A program made the position numbers and the translations under genes. Under the pieces are notes generated by a model. That model did not search any database, had not been told where the DNA came from, and saw only the letters and a list, made by a program, of their open reading frames with translations. A DNA stretch of 64,000 nucleotides from Fragum whitleyi. Its lineage: Eukaryota > Mollusca > Bivalvia > Cardiida > Cardiidae. Within the stretch, counting starts at the first letter, position 1. The number at the start of each line of letters is the position of its first letter. Location: positions 32,386,693 through 32,450,692 of the forward strand of contig OX411549.1 of NCBI GenBank assembly GCA_948146395.1, read 5' to 3'. This document shows, in pieces, positions 42,617 to 54,945 of the stretch.

Positions 42617-42977
42617 GGTCAGGTGCATAGGGGTCTGAAATTACCCCCCTACCACTATTATAGACCCAGGGATAATTCTGGCTCAGAATTTCATGTGCAA
42701 AAAATCTCATTCATTTGGAACTTATGAGAAATACTGAGTTTTCAATATTGAAATACTGAGTTTCCAATGGCAAATTGAACCAAATCCTTTGTAAAAAATA
42801 TATTGTGCTGTGAAAATTTTCTCTAATTTAACCAATTTGAATGAGATTTCTGGCAGAAAAATGACAGAATTTACACAGATCTTGCCCAAAAATGATCCCT
42901 GTAGACCAATAATATAAATTATATTTTTGGTCTATATGGTGGTACGGGGGTAATTTCTGATCCATGGTCGGGTGCAT
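42617..42977. repeat. MITE with ~45-bp TIR, GAAATTACCCCC
   Basis: TCTGAAATTACCCCCCTACC and TATAGACC at the left return as GGTCTATATGGTGGTACGGG and GGTAATTTCTGAT at the right. About 360 bp, non-coding. Confidence 0.7.
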
Positions 42978-43359
42978 CAAAATTTCTTAACTGCAATGAA
43001 TTATTAATAATGATCTCTGTTGTTATTCTGAGGATAATTCACTCAAAACTTGTTTTCCTTTTTACATGAGCAAGCTTACTAGGGGAGGGGGTAATCTTAC
43101 AAAGTTTTTGAATGATTTATTTTAATATTTGTTTGTGGGAATCCAAATTGATGTAAATATATCTTGAATAAACTGTATTTACAAGGTTTTAGATGCCAGT
43201 TGACAATATAAAGTTACAGATTTTGTGAATAGATATTCTAGTAGTGGAAACACAAACCAGAATACATGCAATCATGACACTTAAAACTATTGATGGATAC
43301 TGGGTGTGTCTTTCAGTCTGGTGTCATCATGTTAGACCATTCAAATGATTGAATGTAGT

Positions 43360-43605
43360 TCAACGCCTCTTTCAACCTTTTTTTTCAGTTATATAGCGGA
43401 GGCTGGAGCAAATGACAATGGATTCTTGGTATTTCTCTCACCAGTACAACCTATCCTAGCCTCCAGCCGCTATCTCACTTAGATCTACGATTATCAACCC
43501 ATTGGTGAGAGACAAATAGTCGGAAAGAATGAGTGCCACCATCAGGGATCGAACCAGAAACCTCTAGATTGACAGTCCAACGTGCTACCATAGACCATTT
43601 CAAAC
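43360..43605 (-). repeat. S2 SINE, inverted
   Basis: TTCAGTTATATAGCGGAGGC, GATTCTTGGTATTTCTCTCA and ATCAGGGATCGAACCAGAAA (reversed B box), then CAACGTGCTACC. Confidence 0.75.
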
Positions 43606-43708
43606 CCTAGCATATCTTTTCTTTCCTTGATATCAAAAATACAACATCAAAACCTGATGAATTGAGATTCTTCTATTGCTAGTATCATGTAAAGATCAAG
43701 TGAGGGGG

Positions 43709-43785
43709 GGGGGGGCAAAACAAAACTATTGTAAGTGCCTATATATCAATAGGCACTTACAATAGTTTTGTTTTGATCCATCAAT
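43709..43785. repeat. MITE-D' hairpin
   Basis: AAAACTATTGTAAGTGCCTA and TAGGCACTTACAATAGTTTT, a 26-bp perfect stem. Confidence 0.8.
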
Positions 43786-44423
43786 TGGATGTCTCATATT
43801 TTATGTCGATTTTAAATTATAATCTGCCCATTGTTAGTGCCTGTAATTCTAAATATGCCAATTGTAAGGGCTGACGTTAAATGGTAGTTAATTATGTCAT
43901 AACATTCAAGTGATCAACTACAACCTTTTGATTTTTGTTGAACAATTAATAATGAGTGTAATATATGTCAATAATGATACTCTCAAAAATGTTCTGATTC
44001 TCTACTTAATGAGGAATTGAATTCTAAACAAAACAAGATATTATTGCATAATCCAAGATTTTGTCTTAGGCAAGTTTATCATTCAAGTCTTGTCCTAACC
44101 TATATGAGAACTATGAAACAATCACTTGTGGCATTCAAACTTAAGTTTAGCTGTAAAAGTACATTATGTATTCTAACTCAGTGTCAGTGCATTACTCGTT
44201 ATATCACCACACCCCTATTTTAATGAATATATTTAGTCTCAGGTCAGTCTGCGGTTTGCCCCCAGACAGTCTCTTATTTGTCTCCAATCCCTGGATATTG
44301 ACAGAGCAAGGTAGTTTTGTATTACTCAGAAATACTGACCTGACTTTTATCATTAACAACGATTAAGGAATTATTTTTTGAAATGGACAGAAAAAGGAGC
44401 ATTTTGTCGATTTTCTACCAAAA

Positions 44424-44468
44424 CCTCATAACTACAGCGTTATACAAGCTGTAGTTATGAGATTTTAG
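44424..44468. repeat. Short hairpin CTCATAACTACAGC
   Basis: CTCATAACTACAGC and GCTGTAGTTATGAG around a 9-base loop. Confidence 0.6.
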
Positions 44469-45164
44469 CAGATCACCAACAATATTTTTATTGTAAAAGC
44501 GACCCTGATTGACAACGCCTGAAAGGCAGCAGTCTTGACGCAGTAGCCTGTCAGTCCACAATATTGGTAACCTTGTTTCTATCCCTGGTAAGATCAAAAG
44601 TAAATGACTTAATGAAAATACAGATGTAAATAGGTGTATTTTCAAAACTGAGCTCTGACGTAAGCGCCAAGTCTATTACGATAGGTAAATTGGGTATAAG
44701 TAAAAAGCAAATGATAGGAACTTAACCTTGTCCCTTCATGGAAATTGTGAAAGTACATGTTTTGGTGAACCTTATGTCATAAGACAAGCAATAACATTGG
44801 TTCAAAAGGTTAATTTTAAACTTTCTTAATGCAGTATTTTAACCTGGTTTATCTGTTTCGAACAAATGGTACAGGAATCTAACGGTAAAAAGTTGATTTT
44901 ACGGCTCACCCCGCTGATCTACCTAAAGCTTGAAGTTGAAAGTCAAGCTAGAATGACTATTTTTAGATTCAGAAAATGTGAGTGAGAAATGTTGCAGTGA
45001 GACGACAATTTCTGTCACATTTTGTATTTGTTCAGAGATGAGAACAACAGAAGGCTGTGTGTAACACACTGAAATGACATGGTTTCATTCATCATTTTAC
45101 ATCCCACTTTACTATTGTGCGCCATGCATATAATAAACTGTATATCATTTTAGCTCTACAGAGA

Positions 45165-45365
45165 TACAGATACTTGTGGTACTTTGAATTTTAGGTCAAA
45201 ATATTTCAGTAAAATTTGAGCAAACACTGTTTTGTTGGTACTCATTGGAATCGTCTCTTGGAGACGATTCCATTGAGTGCCCATAACATAGGGCTTCTTC
45301 AAGAAATAAAGATTTAAGAAAGGATTTACCCCCTCTTATCTGTACCTCTGTATCTAGACAATTTA
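45165..45365. repeat. MITE-C copy
   Basis: GGTACTCATTGGAATCGTCT faces AGACGATTCCATTGAGTGCC; outer right arm ACCCCCTCTTATCTGTACCT. Confidence 0.7.
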
Positions 45366-45409
45366 AACTGAGACATTTAGTATGGTACATCATGCATTTT
45401 GTTACAATT

Positions 45410-45675
45410 CATCAGTAGTGCTTCAGACTGTCAATCAAGAGGTCCCAGTTGGATCCCCGATGGCAGCACTCATCCTTTCCAACTATTTGTCTCTCACCAA
45501 TGGGTTGATAATTGTAGACCTATGTAAGATAGCAGCTGGAGGCTAGGAAAGGATGTGATGGTAGTACTGGTGAGAGAAATACCAGGAATCCATTGTTAGG
45601 TGCTCGAGCTGCCACGATATAACTGAAAAATTGTTGAAAGCAGCATAAAACTCCATACAATCAATCAATCAACAA
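45410..45675 (+). repeat. S2 SINE
   Basis: GACTGTCAATCAAGAGGTCC head, CTCACCAATGGGTTGATAA, CCAGGAATCCATTGTTAGG and an AATCAATCAATCAA tail. Confidence 0.75.
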
Positions 45676-45981
45676 TTCATCAATTTGATGTTGTATTAAT
45701 TGTTACATAGATTTGACCTATTTTGGGTTAAAGAACCACATTCATCAGACATGGAAAAGCAGACATATTTAATCTGCCATCTGATGCAGGCTTGAGCTCT
45801 GAAAAGTATTCTCTTGTCCTTTAATTGACATACCTGCCATATAATTAATTGATGTGTGTACTTGGTATCTTTGTTTATTGCTGCTATAGTAGCATATGAT
45901 GCACAAATTGTGAGTCAGTAATTATTTTAAGAATCAAAGTTAAAGTTGGGTTTATAGTTGGTTTCTATGCCAGGCATATTC

Positions 45982-46229
45982 AACCAACTTCACACTTTAA
46001 CCCCCGATCATCAAATTGCAAGTCGGTTGTTAATTACATATGGCACTCATCGGCAGCCACAGCACTTAGACTTACATTCTCACAGATACCCATTTATATA
46101 CCTTGGTGGAGAGGAGCAATAAGGACTTAATTTTTTGCTCAGAAAAATTACCGTGATCTGGCCAGGATTTGATCCCAGGACCTTCCGTACCCAAAGCCAC
46201 AGTCCTAACCACTAGACCACGGACACCAC
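45982..46229 (-). repeat. S3 SINE, inverted
   Basis: Reversed it reads TGGTCTAGTGGTTAGGACTG, then GGTCCTGGGATCAAATCC, ending GGGGGTTAAAGTGTGAAG, parallel to 6670-6925. Confidence 0.75.
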
Positions 46230-46246
46230 AAGATTATATATGATCT

Positions 46247-46390
46247 TTAAACTCTTCTGGTTTAAAAAGGAAATTCAGGTTGTAAAGACTAAGATCAGAC
46301 TGCCCATATATCATATGTGCAGTCTGATCTTTGACTTTACATCTTGCCAAAGCAGGAATATTTGCGGGAGCAGTACAGCAAGGGTTAATA
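46247..46390 (-). repeat. MITE-A half copy
   Basis: CTAAGATCAGACTGCCCATA, GTGCAGTCTGATCTTTGACT and CAGTACAGCAAGGGTTAA. Confidence 0.6.
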
Positions 46391-46978
46391 GAAATTAAGT
46401 GAATTATGAATAAATATATGCCAGAAAAACAAGTAACAAGATAAATTGTTAGCTGAGATTAGGATTTCAGTGTTTGGGGATAAGGATTGCATGGTGTGCA
46501 GCTGCAGGCAGAAATAATTCATTTTGCTCCAATTTGACATGCATTTTGTCCTGTTTGAGATGAAACATGGAGAGATAATATTTCAAAGCGGGGCACTGGT
46601 TCATTCATCCTAGGAGTTATAATGTACAAATTGGTTGGGAGTGGATGTTCATTCATGAATATTACTGAATTACCGTATGGTTCATAGAAAATTGCACAAT
46701 TTTTATCCCTTCAGTGACATTAAATCTATGTTATATGGTCTCTCACATCATGCGTGGATCCAGAAATATTTCTCAGGGATTTCCAACAGAAAATGTAATT
46801 TTCTGTAATGGTAGCATTGCCCATTGAAAATCTTGCTGTAGTTACATTGTTTTGCAATACCGCTGACCAAAATTTAATGATAGTCTAAGTTTTCAGATTT
46901 TCCAACTTTGATTCTTGTTAGAAAAAGCCATAATTATCTCTGTTAAAATTCAAGAGGGGGTCTGAATCTCAAATCTCT
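46391..46978. other. Gene-free stretch
   Basis: No exon or repeat identified; AT-rich single-copy-looking sequence. Confidence 0.4.
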
Positions 46979-47004
46979 CCCCCCCCCCCCCCCCCCCCCC
47001 CCCC
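46979..47004. repeat. Poly-C run of 26
   Basis: Twenty-six consecutive C. Long enough to be length-polymorphic and to cause assembly error. Confidence 0.85.
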
Positions 47005-47075
47005 GCCTCCCTCCTGGATCTCTGCATTTACATAATACAGTAAATCAGTGTGCATGTGTCTACACTATTTACCTG

Positions 47076-47304
47076 TTAACCCTTTGCTGTTTAATCCCTG
47101 CTTTTTACATGCCTGTGATTTTATAATTGAGAAAACATTGTGAAAAAAGAAGAAATTGCTTCTGACAAGCAATTTCTTCTTATTCCACACTATTTTCTAC
47201 CCTACTGAATGGTTATTTTTCAAATTTAACCCACTTTAAGTTTTTGTCTGCAAAACCTTTGAATTTGGACAGGTTCAAAATATTGTAAAACAGGAAAGGG
47301 TTAA
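47076..47304 (+). repeat. MITE-B copy
   Basis: TTAACCCTTTGCTGTTTAAT to CAGGAAAGGGTTAA, with AGAAGAAATTGCTTCTGACA facing AAGCAATTTCTTCT. Confidence 0.75.
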
Positions 47305-47756
47305 GGCAATTGTATGCCTTTCACAGGGCCAACTTATTTCTGACCCTGGGTAGGTAATGTTACACACCATATCAGAGTATCTCTTAGATAGCAGGCTTCC
47401 TAGAAAAGGCTATTCTGATATTTGATAGTAAGACCAGTCTATACCCGACCCAAAAGAGGGCCAGAAATAAGTTGGCCCACAGTGTCTTCTAGAAGGGGGG
47501 ATTGTACATTTTACATACATACTTTTGAAAAATCACCCCTATTTTTCAAGATGATGAGTGTTATTTTGCATAGAAAAAGGGCAAAAGTTTACATTTCTTT
47601 TGAAATGGTGAAGATTTTCAAAAAAATACCCCCAAATTTTTCGAATCCTAGACTATTGACACTGCTTTCAGTGGTAACACCATCTGGTACTGTAAACCGT
47701 AGTTGAAACTCTGTAAAGAAAGACCAATATCTTTCATACATGAGAAACCATGTGTA

Positions 47757-47960
47757 CACATAAGAGAGGGAATGCCGGTCTAAATTTTTTATTTCTAATT
47801 GAAAACCTATGTGGTGGATACTCATTGTAATTGTCTTGATGGAAACGTCTTGATGAGATGATTCGAATGAGTATCCACATCATAGCGTTTTTCCAAGTAG
47901 AGGTGAAATAATGTGATTTGAAATCCGAAATATCCACTCTATCTTTAAGCTCTGGAATCA
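47757..47960. repeat. MITE-C copy
   Basis: Centre GATACTCATTGTAATTGTCT and GATTCGAATGAGTATCC. The loop is enlarged by a GAAACGTCTTGATG repeat. Confidence 0.6.
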
Positions 47961-48482
47961 TCCTAATTTACTTTTTACATATATATGCAATATATATTGC
48001 ATAGCCGTCTTTCTTACATTATGTACGTAAAAATGGTGTCAGTTTGTGTAGTATATGAGCTTTGGGCTTTTTGTTTAAATGAGCTTTGGGGGGTAAAATT
48101 AAAGGCCAAAAATATTACCTGTAACAAGGGGTCTTTTGATTATGGATGATTTCCCCCCTAGATTTTATTATTCATTAACTGAACCATTGCTTGAAGACTA
48201 GTTATTCTAGATGATAAGATGTCCTCATTATCATCCGACCAATCTGTTTAAGTACATCGTTCTTTTTCCTCATGGAAACCTAAATCATACCGGTAAAAAG
48301 TGAGTGGAATCCTCATTGAGGGGTCAGTTCTGCTGAATTCAGCGTTTTTAGGGGGCACAAGTGTGCAAGTCTGTGACCCACAAATAAGTATAGACAGGAC
48401 CCTCAAAACTATCAGATGAGAGCCCCATTGACCCTCTAGAGATCAACTTCAGAAAATAATTGAAAACCTACATGGGCTTGGG

Positions 48483-48775
48483 AGCCCACTTGCTCACTGG
48501 TCACAATGCACAGGGCTGTAAATCCTGAGTTTGAACCCCCATCGCAACTTCACCAACTTTCATCCAACATTTGACAAAAGTCCATGAGACACTAGTCATT
48601 TGTCTCTCACTAGTATGATATATGCCTAAGGGGGATGAGCAGGTGATGGCTTGAATGAAATATTGTGGTTCTACTCGTGGGAGGAAATGACAGGAAACCA
48701 TGGGTAGGTGCACCAAACATAGCGGTATAACTGCAATAAATTAAAAGTGGTGTTAAACCCCATACAAACAAACAA
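48483..48775 (+). repeat. S4 SINE
   Basis: GGCTGTAAATCCTGAGTTTG (B-box region), CATCCAACATTTGACAAAAG, AAACCATGGGTAGGTGCACC and CCATACAAACAAACAAAC tail. Confidence 0.7.
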
Positions 48776-48963
48776 ACTGAAACTACAGGGGATAACGGTA
48801 GTTAATAGTTGTGAAGATTATTGTGTAATTTAAGGGTTTAATCTTTTTTTGCATATCGTGACATGGTAGTGTTTATCAGAGCATTATCGTGGAGAAATGA
48901 ATAAGATAGATTTCAACTCATGCAATGCATACAGGTTTACAATGAGAAAAAGCCATTTGTGGG

Positions 48964-49120
48964 TTCGGTGCAAGGCTGTAGTAAGTGTATATACACTGTA
49001 TATACACTTACTACAGTCTTGCACCAAACTCTTGATTTGTGGCATAACATTTGGTCAGTGCAATACTATTGTAAGTGTCTATAGATTTATAGGCACTTAC
49101 AATATTTTTTCACGGACCTC
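48964..49120. repeat. Two MITE-D' hairpins in tandem
   Basis: GGTGCAAGGCTGTAGTAAGT..ACTTACTACAGTCTTGCACC (48968-49026) and AATACTATTGTAAGTGTCTA..TAGGCACTTACAATATT (49058-49110). The first is a long stem built on TATACACTGTATATACAC. Confidence 0.7.
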
Positions 49121-49504
49121 TGGAACAAACTTAAGTTTTTTTCAGGTTGGTTAAACTCTAAATTATGCGGTCTTTCTGACCTAAGATTTTAGTCGATAAT
49201 AATGCATCTATTATACACATTTTTGACAGGAAGTATTGTGTGAATTTGGAAAGAAAGAGGTCATTTCAGTTCACGATTTTATGATCATCTTCGGTGTTTG
49301 ATTTCTATTTGTAAATAGGTAGAAGTATGAATGGGGTATCAAATTGCTTAAAAATGGTAGACCTGAAGCTATGATCACAAGGTTTGTGTGTGATTTAGAT
49401 ACCATATAATAATCAAAGTACTGAAAGTACTGATAAGTTGGAATGCGTTCAAGAGACTATGACATCAAGGCACTAACGAAGCTGACGCATCCCGCCCAGG
49501 TGGT

Positions 49505-49965
49505 ATCGACTTATGACTAAAAAATTCACCAAACCGCGTTAAAATATGCGCTAGGTCAGATGACTAGGAACATTTTGTAAAAGTTTCATCCAAATCGGCC
49601 AATAAATGGAGGAGGAGTTGCGTTCACAAGATTTTTCAAATGAAGGCCTCTTTTTCATGACACGGCTAATATTCATCAAACCCTAGCCAATAGGCACAAG
49701 GTCAGGTGACTTCATCCAAATCGGTCCATGAATGAGGGAGAAGTTGTGTTAACAAGATTTTTTTTACATGAAGGCTCTTTTTCCATGACGCGGCTGAAAT
49801 TCACCAAACCGTGACTTTATGCGCAAAGTCAGGTGATAAGGAACATTCTGTGAAAGTTTCATCCAATTCCAACTAGAAATTTTGGAGGAGTTGTGCTCAC
49901 AAGAAAAGTGGACGTACGTACGGACTACGGACAGACACAGACGGAGAAGATGACGCCAATATTTA
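49505..49965 (+). repeat. Pearl-like element with three ~150-bp units
   Basis: AATTCACCAAACCG recurs near 49526, 49673 and 49798, with GTTTCATCCAAATCGG and GGAGGAGTTG. It ends GGACGTACGTACGGACTACG and GACAGACACAGACGG. Confidence 0.65.
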
Positions 49966-50728
49966 ACCGCCTCAATCTGCATATAAAAATGAAATCCGAG
50001 AAAATACTATGCTTGCACAGTCAAAATCGCAAAATTTTAGACTGGCCTTTAAGTAACCCAAATTTATGCGTAAATTAAACGATACATGTTTTTTTGAAAG
50101 CCAAAAATGTTTCTTGAAAGCCAATTTCAATCGTACGATTGCGATACGATCAAATTTCGGTCGTAGGACCTTTCTAGAACGTGGCCCCTGAAGGCAAAAC
50201 ACGTGGGGTTGGTAAACTCGTTCAGATATTTGATAAAACAAAGGCTGTAGTTAACTTGTGATAATCTTCAATGATATTTAAAGGATTGCGCACGTGCGTA
50301 TTTTTGCACAAGTGAATTTATGTCTAAGCAATTTTAAAGAAAATGGACAAAAGCAGAAAGAGAAGATAAATGTTTGGCTATAAACCCGATAATTAGAGTG
50401 AGTGATCAAAGGTAAATTTTGCCTATCACGTAAACTTGTGGATCTATACCTTTATCGATCCTTGCTGCGTCCACCATCAAGTGAAATTGTCGCTCGATTT
50501 GGAAATGGGGTTCCATTTTTTAAGAGAAGTACATTGTAATTAAAAGAGAATAATTGCTGGATCCGGTTGTTAATACAGATAATTAGTCTGCAGATTTTGC
50601 GCGTTTCTAATAATGGTTTACGAAACAATTAGATAAAAAAACACACTTGAACTACGGTATTTTGTTCAAGTGTGTAAAAAGTTCGTTCAGAAAGAGAAAC
50701 TAGACCTCTAAAAGAAGCTATAACATAA

Positions 50729-50850
50729 TTCTACGAAAAACAGGTCGCGACGTTACCAAATAAGCAGATCACGTGATTGGTTTGTGCTATTGCCACAATT
50801 TTACGAAAAACAGGTCGCGTATTACCAATTAAGCAGATCACGTGTTTGGA
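50729..50850. repeat. 70-bp direct duplication with two CACGTG sites
   Basis: ACGAAAAACAGGTCGCG (50733 and 50803) and AAGCAGATCACGTG (50762 and 50831) repeat at a 69-70 bp offset, giving CACGTG at 50770 and 50839. Confidence 0.7.
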
Positions 50851-51467
50851 CAGTGCTGTAGTCAATAGCCTACTAAATTGGACTTGACTTATCACATGAT
50901 TTCCAAATATAGTAATGCAAACATTTGCTACTAGTAAAATCTTACGCAAGTTTCAATAAATTTCGTTTAAAACATAAATTAGCGTGTTAATAATTAACAT
51001 GAAGTGATAGTTGTGTAATTGCTCAACATTATTACTTCTTGATGAAATGAACTGTATGTCTATGTCAAGTTGAGATATACGAAATAGGCCGGAGTGTATT
51101 CACATCCTGTTCACGTGATATGTGTTATCAAGAAACCCGAAATGAAATTATCTTGTGTTCATTTTGCGGTTTTGTTAAATCTAAGTTGGAATTGCTCCGC
51201 ATTCCAACTTAAAAATCCAACACTGGTTACAGGTTTGAAATGAAAATATTTCTCTTGCACAAAACAGGGAGCATATTTATGCAGTTCCTTCCCAGCATTG
51301 CTTAGTAAAATGATCAGGGAAATGTATGTTCTGGTATCTGTCTGTATTTTCCTAAAAGAATTGAACATTAAAAAAGTTTAATGCATGCAAGGATGAATGG
51401 GACTTCAAATTATTAATTCAAGCATTAGAGCACAACTTTTAAGCTGTAGCTAAAGCCATTCTCCCAT

Positions 51468-51765
51468 CATCAGCCTGATTAGCTCAGTTGGTAGAGCACC
51501 GAACTTCAAAACTTAATATTGAAGTTCGACAGCGTGGGTTCGATTCCCGTGCTGGCACACTAACAAACTAATTTGTCTCTCGAATGAGACATAAAACCAA
51601 GGTCTCGTGAGATAGTGCATTACACCGAGCATCGTTAAGAACCATGGCGGATCTCAGCGGTAGTTTCATCATGTATCCTTGCACTATCCTGCGTAACATT
51701 TAATTGTCTTCTGGGGGCATCACTCATATGGGCATGTGCTACTGTAGCAAAGATAAATAAACTGA
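51468..51765 (+). repeat. S1 SINE, full length
   Basis: TTAGCTCAGTTGGTAGAGCA, GGGTTCGATTCCCGTGCTGG and the tail AGATAAATAAAC. Very similar to 13266-13560. Confidence 0.8.
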
Positions 51766-51902
51766 AATACAACCGACACATTGTCCCATCATAATGTACT
51801 GGTCAGCGCTCATGGAGTGTTTAATTATTCAAGTCTGAGATGTTCTAGTACCTCGATCTAGCCTGTGATATAGAGCATATTGAATGAGTGTTCATTGAAT
51901 AC

Positions 51903-51993
51903 TGAATTTATTAAACGAGTCATCTATAAACAGATAAAAAAGAGGCTGTGCCGAGTTCTTATCTGTTTTAGATGACGAGTTTAATAAATTCTG
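51903..51993. repeat. Palindromic element
   Basis: GAATTTATTAAACGAGTCAT and ATGACGAGTTTAATAAATTC, with ACAGATAA/TTATCTGT inside and GGCTGTGCCGAGT at the centre. Confidence 0.7.
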
Positions 51994-52117
51994 TATTTTA
52001 TGAGCACAAATTTGATATTCTATTTACAATATGACCCGAATTTTGGTGATAAAACAATAAAATTACAGTATTTATTGATTCATTTTATTCTGCGAAACAT
52101 ATAACGCGGTTTGACAA

Positions 52118-52153
52118 AATGACGTCAGCAGATCCATTATGACGTCATTTTCC
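52118..52153. repeat. Inverted pair of CRE-like sites
   Basis: AAAATGACGTCA and TGACGTCATTTT face each other across 12 bases. Probably the core of a larger eroded palindromic element. Confidence 0.6.
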
Positions 52154-52319
52154 TAACAAAAATATAATGTTGTTCTTCGTTCTTAGCTTATTTGCATAGT
52201 TATTCCACTAGTGTAATTAAAAATATTCAACAAGTTTATCTCACTCCCGCGACATAGGTCATATTATAAGAACATGTATCTATAGCGATTGCATAATACA
52301 CAAGGACTTTGAAACTATC

Positions 52320-52494
52320 ATTGAAAGTAGTGGACCTGTGATTATAGTTCTGCAAGGATTCCGAAGTCATTTACTTTAACAGTGTTAAACAAGAATTAAT
52401 TTCCTAATGATTTCATTAGGAAACCTCGATTAACATTGTGAAAGATCATGAAATTGGAATTGTTGCAGAGCTATTATGACTCTACTACCTTAAG
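52320..52494. repeat. MITE-G copy
   Basis: TGAAAGTAGTGGACCTGTGA at the left; TCTACTACCTTAAG at the right; TTTCCTAATGATTTC in the centre. Confidence 0.65.
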
Positions 52495-53154
52495 ATACTT
52501 TAGAAAATGTATAAAGCTTGCCACAAGCTTTACCAGCATTCTCCGACGATCTCCAGCAATCACAGATGTTTAGTAAAAAAAAAAAAGTAAGTACTCACAC
52601 AATAGTTTTCATGCCATAGCGCAATAATTATGGGTGATTGCAAGAGTTTCCCAGAATCCATGGTCAGAACTCAACTATCAGTATTAGGGAATAACATTTT
52701 AGTTTTACTGTCCAAATAATTTTGGTTTAATTATAGCCTGGTTAATTTGACCCGACTTTGACCTCTGGTGAAAAAATGCTTAAATAACAATTACCAACAT
52801 ATTTCATCAATTAACAAAATGTATAATACATTCAATATCGTTTGTTATTCATATCTATGAAAGCACGTGTAAAGCCGAGTAGGAATAATCAGATTTTTAT
52901 TCATCTAAATAGCAGGGGTCAGATTCAAGTTAATAAAACCGCACTATATAAGTACAATTCCTAGCACACTTACTTAAATACATTATAAGATGGAAAAGGA
53001 TCATTTTGTGGTTTATGATTTGTGGTATTTTTAGAGGTCCATTTATAATACAAAGAAGCATGTAGAATAAATACCGAACATGGTAGTTTAGTACATGTCT
53101 GTCGAGTAAAATTAATGAGTCATAACATAACAAGACTTTTGATTGTATGCTTTT
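52495..53154. other. Gene-free stretch
   Basis: A-rich run near 52573 and an 83-residue minus frame without support. Nothing further seen. Confidence 0.4.
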
Positions 53155-54945
53155 TAGCTCATCTGAGCACAAAGTGCTCAAGGTGAGCTATGATCATACA
53201 GTGTCTGTCGTCAGTTGTCCGCCGTCCGTCGTGCTTCATCCGTCATCCACATTTTTAGCTCAGCTGAGCATGAAGTGCTCATGTGAGCTATTGTGATCAC
53301 CTTTCGTCCGGCGTCCGTCCGTCCGTCGTTGGTTGTCGTCCGTCATCCGGCGTCCGTCAACAATTTCTTTAAACAACATCTCCTCCTAAACTACTGGGCC
53401 AATTAACACCAAATTTTACAGAAATGTTGCTTAGGTGGTCCCCTTCAAAAATAGCTAAAAGAATTGAAATCCATGAAAAACTCTGGTTGCCATGGCAACA
53501 AAAGGTGAAATTTTAAGAAAATCTTCAAAATTCTTCTTCTTCTCAACCAGTAGTCCTACAGACTTAAAACTTGGCATGGATGATCAGTTCATAGACCTGA
53601 ATTAAAATAGCTTAAATCATATCTTTTGGGCCACCAGGTGCGGAGCACCAGGGGGGAGGGGGTAGTACTTTGGGTAAATTTTGTAATCTTTAAGCTTCTT
53701 CTTCTTCGGAACCAGGAGCCCTACAGACTTGAAAATTGGCATGGATGATCAGCTCATAGACCTTAATAAAAATAGCTAAAATCATATCTGTTGGGCTGCC
53801 AGGTGCGGAGCACCATGGGGGAGGGGGTAGTACTTTCGTGAAAATTTTGTAATCTTTAACCTTCTTCTTCTTCTGAACCAGGAGCCTGACAGATTTGAAT
53901 ATTGGCATGGGTGATCAGCATATGGACCTTTATATAAATAGCTAAAATCATGACTGTAGATTCACCAGGTGCGGAGCACCAGGGGGGAGAGGGTAGTACT
54001 TTTGTGAAAATTTTGTAATCTTTAACCTTCTTCTTCTTCTGAACCACAAGCCCTACAGACTTGAAAATTGGCATGGAGGATCAGCTCATAGACCTTAATA
54101 AAAATAGCTAAAATCATGACTGTAATGCCACCAGGTGCGGAGCACCAGGGGGGAGGGGATAGTACTTTTGTGAAAATTTTGTAACTTTAACCTTCATCTT
54201 CTAAAGAACCAGGAGCCCTACTGACTTTAATATTGGCATGGATGATAAGCATATGGATCTAAAATAAAATAGCTAAAATCATGAATGTAGGGCCACCAGA
54301 TGCGGAGCATAAGGGGGGAGGGGGTAGTACTTTGAATCAATTTTGAAATCTTTAACCTTATTCTTCTCCTGGATCAGGAACCCTACAGACTTGAAAATTG
54401 TCATGGGTGATCAATATATTGACATTTATAAAAATAGCTAAAATCATGACTGTAGGGTCACCAGGTGCTGAGTGTCTTGGGGAGGGGGTAGTACTTTGGA
54501 TCATTTTTGAAATCTTTAAACTTCTTCTAAAGAACCAGGAGCCCTACAGACTTGAATATTGGTATGGATGATCAGCATATGGACATTAATTGAATTAGCT
54601 AAAACCATGACTGTAGATTCACCAGGTGCAGAGCATCTTGGGGGAGGGGGAGTGCTTTGAATCCCTACAGCCTTTATATTTGACATGGATTGATCAACTC
54701 ATTAAAGAAAACTTTAAAACTCTCAGACTCAGCCTGCATATCTGGCATAGATTAGCTGATCACAGACCTTTTATGAAAAAAGCTTAAATAAATAATGACC
54801 AGGAGAGGAGCAGAGGGGGGGGGGGGGATTAATTCAAATGTTATCTGATTTAATAAGTGAAAATCTCTTTTTCTGTGGTTGCATGGACATACCTAGGTAA
54901 TGAAGCTTTTTTCTCAGGTGAGCGACCCAGGGCTAATGGCCCTCT
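53155..54945 (-). repeat. Helentron-like elements, seven 165-bp units (inverted)
   Basis: A 95-bp head (TTTTTAGCTCATCTGAGCAC) is followed at 53252 by a second start, TTTTTAGCTCAGCTGAGCAT, then (CCGTCCGT)n. Units with CCAGGTGCGGAGCACCAGG recur near 53634, 53799, 53965, 54131, 54294, 54461 and 54621, about 165 bp apart. It closes with TTTCTCAGGTGAGCGACCCA and GGCCCTCTTGT. Reverse-strand frames here (for example CSAPGSPT repeats) are tandem artefacts. Confidence 0.75.

Noticed and set aside
53690..54074. Two similar 72-codon minus-strand frames as a duplicated gene
   Set aside because: They are translations of consecutive 165-bp tandem units in a Helentron-like element.
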